DNA of 64,000 nucleotides, taken from contig NW_022098069.1 in assembly GCF_002288925.2 (NCBI RefSeq), forward strand, positions 71,706,714-71,770,713, given 5' to 3'. The notes under the pieces are model-generated. The model saw only the letters and a program-made list of their open reading frames with translations. It was not told where the DNA came from and did not search any database. Positions 57,886 to 64,000 of the stretch are shown piece by piece. Origin of the DNA: Delphinapterus leucas (Eukaryota > Chordata > Mammalia > Artiodactyla > Monodontidae). Position numbers and translations under genes: made by a program. Positions within the stretch are counted from its first letter, which is position 1. Each line of letters begins with the position of its first letter.

Positions 57886-60154
57886 AAAATTGAAGAGTCA
57901 TGACTAAACCTCAGGATTAGTGTTTAGATTAATATTAACAACCAAAACATTGAAGGCCTTAGCAAACTGAACTAATTCTGAACCTGTTTTTAATGGGGAA
58001 ACTGTGAATTCTAAATATAACTTTGGCAAGGTTTTTGTTGGAAGGGGGGAGGAGGATTCTAGTTAGAACTGCTCCCAGGCCCCAGAGGGCAGCAGCCTGG
58101 TGTGACAGCACTAGAAAGCACCCAGGCTTTTATGTGCTGGCACGTTACTGCATTGAGCTCTAGAGCCCTTATACAGCCCAGCCCTGAGTGCGTGTGGGAT
58201 GAACTGACATGAACATAATCTTGTGGGTTGTGCGGTTCCAGTGAGTGGACTTGCTGCAGAGAAGATAGGGGACAGCACTGTAACTGTATCTTCTTCTTCA
58301 AGATCATTCCTCTCCCTTGAACACTTTACCACTAGGTGAGCACTGCCTTTAAAAGACTCAAAAATATCTAGTAAATGCAGTAGAAAATTTCAATAGATTA
58401 ACCCATAAAAAGGAAAGCAAAACAAGCAACACAGTTAAAAAGAGGATCTGATCACTCTAACAACAACAAAAATGTATAAATTCTACTTCTTTCTCTGCAA
58501 CTGTCGATTGCAAGACAAAGCAACTGATAATAAACCTCCTTCCATTAATACATGCCTAATTAATTGAAATCATATAACAATTATATGGGATATCAAGACT
58601 TAAAGAAATATCCAAAATAACACTATAAACAAAGTATTCCATACCAATGTTTTTTTCTTTCCTTATTTATTTATTTACTTATTTTTTAAGCAAGGTATGA
58701 GAATTAGATTCAAAAGTAGTGGTTTGTCTTGTTCTGGATTAAGCAAATTGGCTAGGTAGAAATGCATTTTTCTGAAGTATCTAATTATGAATGAGAATAT
58801 TGTGCTACCAGGTTTAAAATTGTGGTCTGAATGACTCTGTGGATTTTGTAAATAATTTATTTTTTTATTGTTCTTTAGATGTAAAATATGAATGTGTTCT
58901 AAGGCCGTAAAAAATCAATTAAAAGGAGAAAAGTACATAAGGTGTAAGAATGATTAAAGGAAATATTTAATGGGAGGGAAAATGTGAAAGGTTTATATTT
59001 TATTGTTCCCTAGATAATACATACCTAGGGATTTATAAATGAGAATTGAATTACATGTTAGAGGTTAGGAAGCACACGCAGCTCTCCCTTTCCTGGTTCA
59101 CCATGTTACAGTAAGTAGAACACGTTCATGGAAAACCTGGGCTACATTTGGAGAAAAAAAAAAAACCTCCTGTATGTTTTGCAGCAGAAATAATGAGAGG
59201 CCTACGTAGTTTGAGCTTGGTCAGTTGTTCAGCTTCAGTTTAAGGATTTGTTAAGTCCAATCTCCAAATTTCACATAGCTTAGGGGGGCTGGGTATGTGT
59301 GTGATTTGTCCATATGTGCACCATTTACATAAACAATCTTCTTATTCACTATACAGAAGAGTCAGAGATCTGTGATTCCCCTTAGGCAAATCAGTTATAT
59401 TTAATGGTTCAAGAACAAGGATAGACAGGTAATCTTTACACCAGCACTAAAGCCTTGGAAGGAAGAGTGAGTATGGCATTTCTTATAGGACTACTGAATT
59501 AAATTTGGAAGAAAAATGGAAAAATGTGGTAAATAAGCCCTGTTTTCATTTTTAAATAGTTAAATAGAATTAGATTTTAAAATGTAACCCAAAATAATAT
59601 TAAAAATTAAATCTAGAAAAATTTGAAGGAGCTCTTGTAGTTGTAAAATAAGCTTTATCAGATCAGAGAAAAAATTAAAATTAAAAAGAGAAAATAACCT
59701 ACAGTATATAATTTATTTTTTCATCATGGCTAAGTTGGAAAAAAAGAAATCCTGACAACAGAGCTTACACACTAAGAGCTAAACACATTTTAGAGTATCA
59801 GTATTTTAAATCCTAAACTCTCTATGGAATATTTATTTCCTAGGACTTTATAGCTACTTAGTTTATGTATGGCAGGAACTGAAGGCTGATATTTATATTA
59901 GTTCAGTCTCTGAAACATTTTTGATAGGCTTATTTATGATTTAGAACTGGTAAGAATTTAGGTTGCCTACAGCTCAGGTTTCATGTTAGGTCTGGCAATT
60001 TTTCCTTCATGTCTCAAAAATTTTTCATCTTGAACACAATAGCCTCACAAAATCACTGAAGGGGAAAATGTTCACACATACACACACACACACACACAAC
60101 CATTAAAAAAGAAAAACAAACCTAGGAATCTGTTATGCTGTTTCCTTGTGCTTT
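57886..60154. other. Unassigned sequence, no gene
   Basis: No gene supported. 58040-58320 is clearly richer in G and C than its flanks and non-repetitive; the minus-strand frames there (58059-58307, 58111-58332) lack motifs. A (CA)n tract is at 60072-60099. Confidence 0.45.
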
Positions 60155-60170
60155 CTCTAAGAGTATTTTT

Positions 60171-60323
60171 TTTTTTTTTTTTGCTCCGGATGCGCAGGCC
60201 CAGCGGCCATGGCTCACGGGCCCAGCCACTCCGTGGCATGTGGGATTTTCCTGGACCGGGGTACGAACCCGTGTCCCCTGCATCGGCAGGTGGACTCTCA
60301 ACCACTGCGCCACCAGGGAAGCC
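60171..60323 (-). mobile_element. CHR-type SINE lacking the segment before its A-tail, antisense
   Basis: The poly(T) is followed directly by GCTCCGGATGCGCAGGCCC; the segment of about 50 bp that other copies carry between tail and this point (GCGGTACGCGGGCCTC...GCGGAGCACAG) is missing. The target-site duplication is clear and long: CTCTAAGAGTATTTTT at 60155-60170 and 60324-60339. So it inserted as a 3'-shortened transcript or was trimmed during insertion. Confidence 0.95.
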
Positions 60324-60339
60324 CTCTAAGAGTATTTTT

Positions 60340-61083
60340 GGTGGTCTTTTGGACCCACAGTCCTAAAGACTGTATGAGGCTGTGGTCTGAAGACCCTACA
60401 CATCAATTCTCAGACAGCCTTGTGAGGGACACTGCAGGAAAACTGGTGGCAGTTTTGTTTTGTTACTTTTTATTTTGCTTAAGCCATCTTCTTAATGACA
60501 TATACAAAACAGAAAAATCCTTAATTTGTCCTACTTCATGATGAACATTAAACTCTTCTTAAACTTTGTCTAAAACACAAAAGAGCTGACATAGTGTTAC
60601 TGTCACTAGATAGGGTCAAATTGCTGTAAGTGTCAACATAATAGATTCTTAGGCAGTGGAGAAACTTTAGAAAACCTCTCACATGTCTCTTTTAGAGTTC
60701 AATAAACTGAGGCAAAGAGAAGTGAAATACCTGTATTCACACCACATGCTAGTGACAAAGCTAGTACCTAATGTAGCCTAATGTCATTTTCCTTTCTCTT
60801 TTCAGTTATGACAAATACATTAGAAAGTAATTATTATAATTAAGATGTATATAGGTAAGTTAAACAAAAATGTTTCATTTTCAATTCACTGTACTTGGAA
60901 AATATTTTTGGCAGATTTGAGCCCCAGGGTAGTCTCATAAATGGAATACATTTGAGTGATTTTATTTTATTTAACTAAGACTGGAAGACATGCCTCACAC
61001 ATAGCAAAAATAGCTAAAACTGAACATTTTCCAAATATCTTCTAAGGCAAGCACCATGGGAAACAGTGGGAATTTGAAAAGAC
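60340..61083. other. Unassigned sequence
   Basis: No gene or nameable repeat seen. Confidence 0.5.
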
Positions 61084-61412
61084 GAAGACCTACTAGAGAA
61101 TGGACTTGAGGACATGGGGAGGGAGAAGGGTAAGCTGGGACAAAGTGAGAGAGTGACATGTACGTATATATACTACCAAACGTAAAATAGATAGCTAGTG
61201 GGAAGCAGCCGTATAGCACAGGGAGATCAGATCAGCTCGGTGCTTTGTGACCACCTAGAGGGGTGGGATAGGGAGGGTGGGAGGGAGGGAGACGCAAGAG
61301 GGAAGAGATATGTGGATATATGTATATGTATAGCTGATTCACTTTGTTATAAAGCAGAAACTAACACACCACTGTAAAGCAATTATACTCCAATAAAGAT
61401 GTGAAAAAAAAA
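61084..61412 (+). mobile_element. 5'-truncated L1 tail
   Basis: Same L1 3'UTR as at 24831: TAGAGAATGGACTTGAGGACA, AGATAGCTAGTGGGAAGCAGC, GATCAGATCAGCTCGGTGC (with a 5-bp GATCA duplication compared with the other copy), ending ACTCCAATAAAGATGTG plus A. TGAAAAGAC before and TGAAAAAGAC after are a likely imperfect target-site duplication. Confidence 0.93.
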
Positions 61413-63062
61413 GAAAATGAAAAAGACACTCTTTTGATCTAAAGCATAGTGTAATATCCTGTGGTAGTATATTATCTCTATAATGCACTGGTTATTAAAG
61501 GAGGAACATTCCCAAGGAAGAAGATCAATAAATATTTGATAATTAGTTTGTTTTATTAGCTAAGTAAAATAGTTTTCCATTTACTACTTTGCATATTTTG
61601 TACAATGAAATCAACTTTTATAATCATAAAATTTAGGGGAGTTCATTACTAGCACAACAGATTAAAAGGACTGTATCTCTGCTGAATTCTTTAAACATTG
61701 TTAACAGGCAAATCATTTTGGATCCAAGAGGATCCAGGTAAGAACCAGTAATAAAATATAACTTTCACAAGGTAAAATTATGACTCTTAGGCAAATATAA
61801 CGTGAACACCTGTCAAAAATTTACTTAACTCATTAATTAACGAGTGAACCAGTAAAATGTTGAATGTTTGAAAATCAAAGTATAAGCAATTTAATAAAGG
61901 AGTGTCAGGGCAAGATTGTTGGGTTAAATACAAAACTGGTTAGCGTCTATGCAGGTCAATAAACCATAACCTTTGAGGTTAATTTTTCCACAGGACAGAA
62001 ACTATTTGCATAACCATCAGAAAAAGAATATGCAAATTTACTTCTATCCCTAAATAGTTGTAAAGTAGCTCAGTCAATAGAAAATCAATCAAACATGTAA
62101 ATCTAGCACATCACTGAAAGAACACCCGGTAATCTCTTTTTGCCTATTTTGAAGTTTTGGCAATCTTTTCTTATACCAGCGTGCTTTATATAATGAGACA
62201 CTATGCTTCTGTACAAGAACCCCAAATAATTTATCTTTTCTACCTTCCATATCACTCACTTGAAGAATCTATTTGACCTCAGTTAGTCCTGTTTTTTTTT
62301 TTTGGTTTTTTTTTTTAAAAAAAAAAACTTAAAGTAAGCCCATTAGCCAACTGCCCAATTCTGTAACAGAGAAAAGAAAAAAGAAAATTTCTGAGTAGCA
62401 GACTGCTATATTTATTCAGGGAACAAAACTTTCTATACTTTCTATTATATAGAATATGTTCAATTTAAAGTTTATTTAAATTTCTGTTTGAGGTCCAGTA
62501 AACATAAGGTACCTCCATACTTCAGTGAGTATGTGGGAATTTAAATTTAGCAGTTGAAGTTTAAGCACATTGAAGAGGAGGAAGATAGGGGATTTCCGAG
62601 ACAGTTAATCTAGAGTGTTCCTAGACAACTTAACCTGCCTGTTAAGCCCCTCAAAAGCAGTGCTTTTGAAAATTTCTTTGCTTTGAGGCTTTGCCTCAGG
62701 AGATCTAATAATTTTCTTGTTTTTGTAAGATGGCAATACAGAGGCATATATTTGCTGTTATTACATCAGTTTCCATTGTCTCTGATCCATAGCTGCGTAA
62801 GCGATAGTAAGGAAAAAGAAAGTCTGCTCACCCAGTTGAGAGAAAGGGAAAACATGACTTCTAAGTTCAGTATAGATGAGAAGGAAATCCTGAATATGTG
62901 AAATAACAGAACTTCATGCTCCATGATAGAAATTAAAATCCATCATTAAGATATTACTTAAGATTACATAATATTATACAATATGATAGCAAATTATACA
63001 GTCTACTTTATAACATATGATTTGAAAAGAATACATGATTTTTTTAATAAAAAGCACAAGCC
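61413..63062. other. Unassigned sequence, no gene
   Basis: No gene or named repeat. Contains the T/A run at 62292-62327. Confidence 0.5.
62292..62327. repeat. Poly(T)-GG-poly(T)-poly(A) tract
   Basis: Twelve T, GG, eleven T, then eleven A. The second T run and the A run form a perfect 22-bp palindrome. Confidence 0.93.
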
Positions 63063-63288
63063 GGGCTTCCCTGGTGGCGCAGTGGTTGAGAGTCCTCCTG
63101 CCGACTCAGGGGACACGGGTTCGTGCCCCGGTCCAGGAAGATCCCACAGGCCACGGCGCAGCTGGGCCCGTGAGCCACGGCCGCTGAGCCTGCGCGTCCG
63201 GAGCCTGTGCTCCACAACGGGAGAGGCCACAACAGTGAGAGGCCCACGTACCGCAAAAAAAAAAAAATAATAATAATAATAATAATAG
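63063..63288 (+). mobile_element. CHR-type SINE, sense
   Basis: Short form. Pol III A box 63075-63085 and B box 63118-63128. Tail is a run of A followed by (TAA)n to 63288. No convincing target-site duplication seen. Confidence 0.94.
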
Positions 63289-64000
63289 GTTTAAGAAAAT
63301 AGAAGAAATGGACAAAACAGATGAAAAGATGAAGTCATTCAACAAAGGATAATGCATAAAAATAATGAAACATAGTCTAGGACTAAAATATCCAAGATCT
63401 GAAATTATTAACTCAAACAGTGAGTTTAACAGATTGGACTTAGCAAAGGACAGGGTTATTAAATTGGAAGACGAGTCATTAGAGCATATCTACATTGACG
63501 GGAAAAACTATGGGAATGTAACCCCCATATATTGCATTGTTCCTATGAGGAATTAGGTTTTGAATAATGGTTCTAAATAAAGTTCATATTATTACCAAGT
63601 ATGTATTTCAAGAGTTTTTTAAATGACTATTATGCTGAGATATTGAGTTTCTAAACAAAATCTTGAACTACAAAATTGAAAAAAATCATGAAAAAATGGA
63701 TAAGCTAAAAGGATTTGAAAATATTTTGAGACTTGTTATTCTTTAATTGCATTTTCACAAATAATTATTATAATAATTATTAACACCAGTATTTCTCAGT
63801 CGGCTGAAGCATCATTTCTTCACATAGGAAAATCCAAAGTAGATTTTCATCCTTCCCGTAAACTATTTTGGCAAACTTAATTACAGTGTTTATCAATGAA
63901 ATCATTTCAAATTCCTTACCTTAATCAGGATTACTCTTATCTCATAATCTAAACTAGTACATAAATTCAAGAATACAAGGACTGTATTTTGCTCAGTGCT
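63289..64000. other. Unassigned sequence to window end
   Basis: No gene or named repeat seen; the 63-codon frame 63365-63556 has no motif. Confidence 0.5.

Overview
This window is AT-rich, intron-poor-looking mammalian nuclear DNA, almost certainly from a cetacean (whale or dolphin). The diagnostic signal is seven copies of a tRNA-derived CHR-type SINE. Six are the short, fairly intact form that is abundant in cetaceans and one (23065-23349) is the longer form shared more widely among Cetartiodactyla. There are also 5'-truncated L1 tails of the artiodactyl/cetacean type. I find no intact protein-coding gene, no rRNA or tRNA gene and no CRISPR. The longest open frames lie in repeats; the longest, 46391-46915 on the minus strand, reads antisense through a SINE and an old L1.

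Layout. 1-2.7 kb: a degraded Tigger1-type DNA transposon whose 5' end lies off the left edge, with a SINE inserted near its 3' end, then an old L1 3' end. 2.7-16 kb: mostly unassigned sequence with small MIR, L2 and L1 fragments. 16.2-19.5 kb: old L1 ORF2/3'UTR sequence. 20-23.4 kb: a split L2, a 5'-truncated L1 and the long-form SINE. 23.8-28.3 kb: an antisense MaLR LTR, a young L1 tail, a decayed ERVL-like pol region and a twin-primed (5'-inverted) L1. 32.1-32.9 kb: a MaLR LTR abutting an isolated antisense L1 5'UTR. 33-45 kb: largely unassigned, with hAT, L1ME and MaLR pieces. 45-48.8 kb: an internally deleted L1ME with a SINE inside it and a second SINE beyond. 49.4-53.6 kb: a MIR, a CpG-retaining motif-rich block that looks like a conserved enhancer candidate, and a 430-bp inverted duplication. 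53.8-64 kb: an L1M ORF1-region remnant, a MER20-like hAT element, three SINEs and one L1 tail.

The signals that named repeats do not explain are two independent inverted duplications (34.5/37.8 kb and 50.4/53.2 kb), the 49.9-50.35 kb block, two short intervals with exon-like splice signals (34863-34952 and 43778-43902), a target-site duplication enclosing only a poly(T) tract (20084-20126), and a SINE missing the segment that should precede its A-tail (60171-60323). The window reads as a gene desert or a very large intron. I do not see an undescribed multi-gene system. Family names come from pattern recognition without a database search, so subfamily-level names are tentative.
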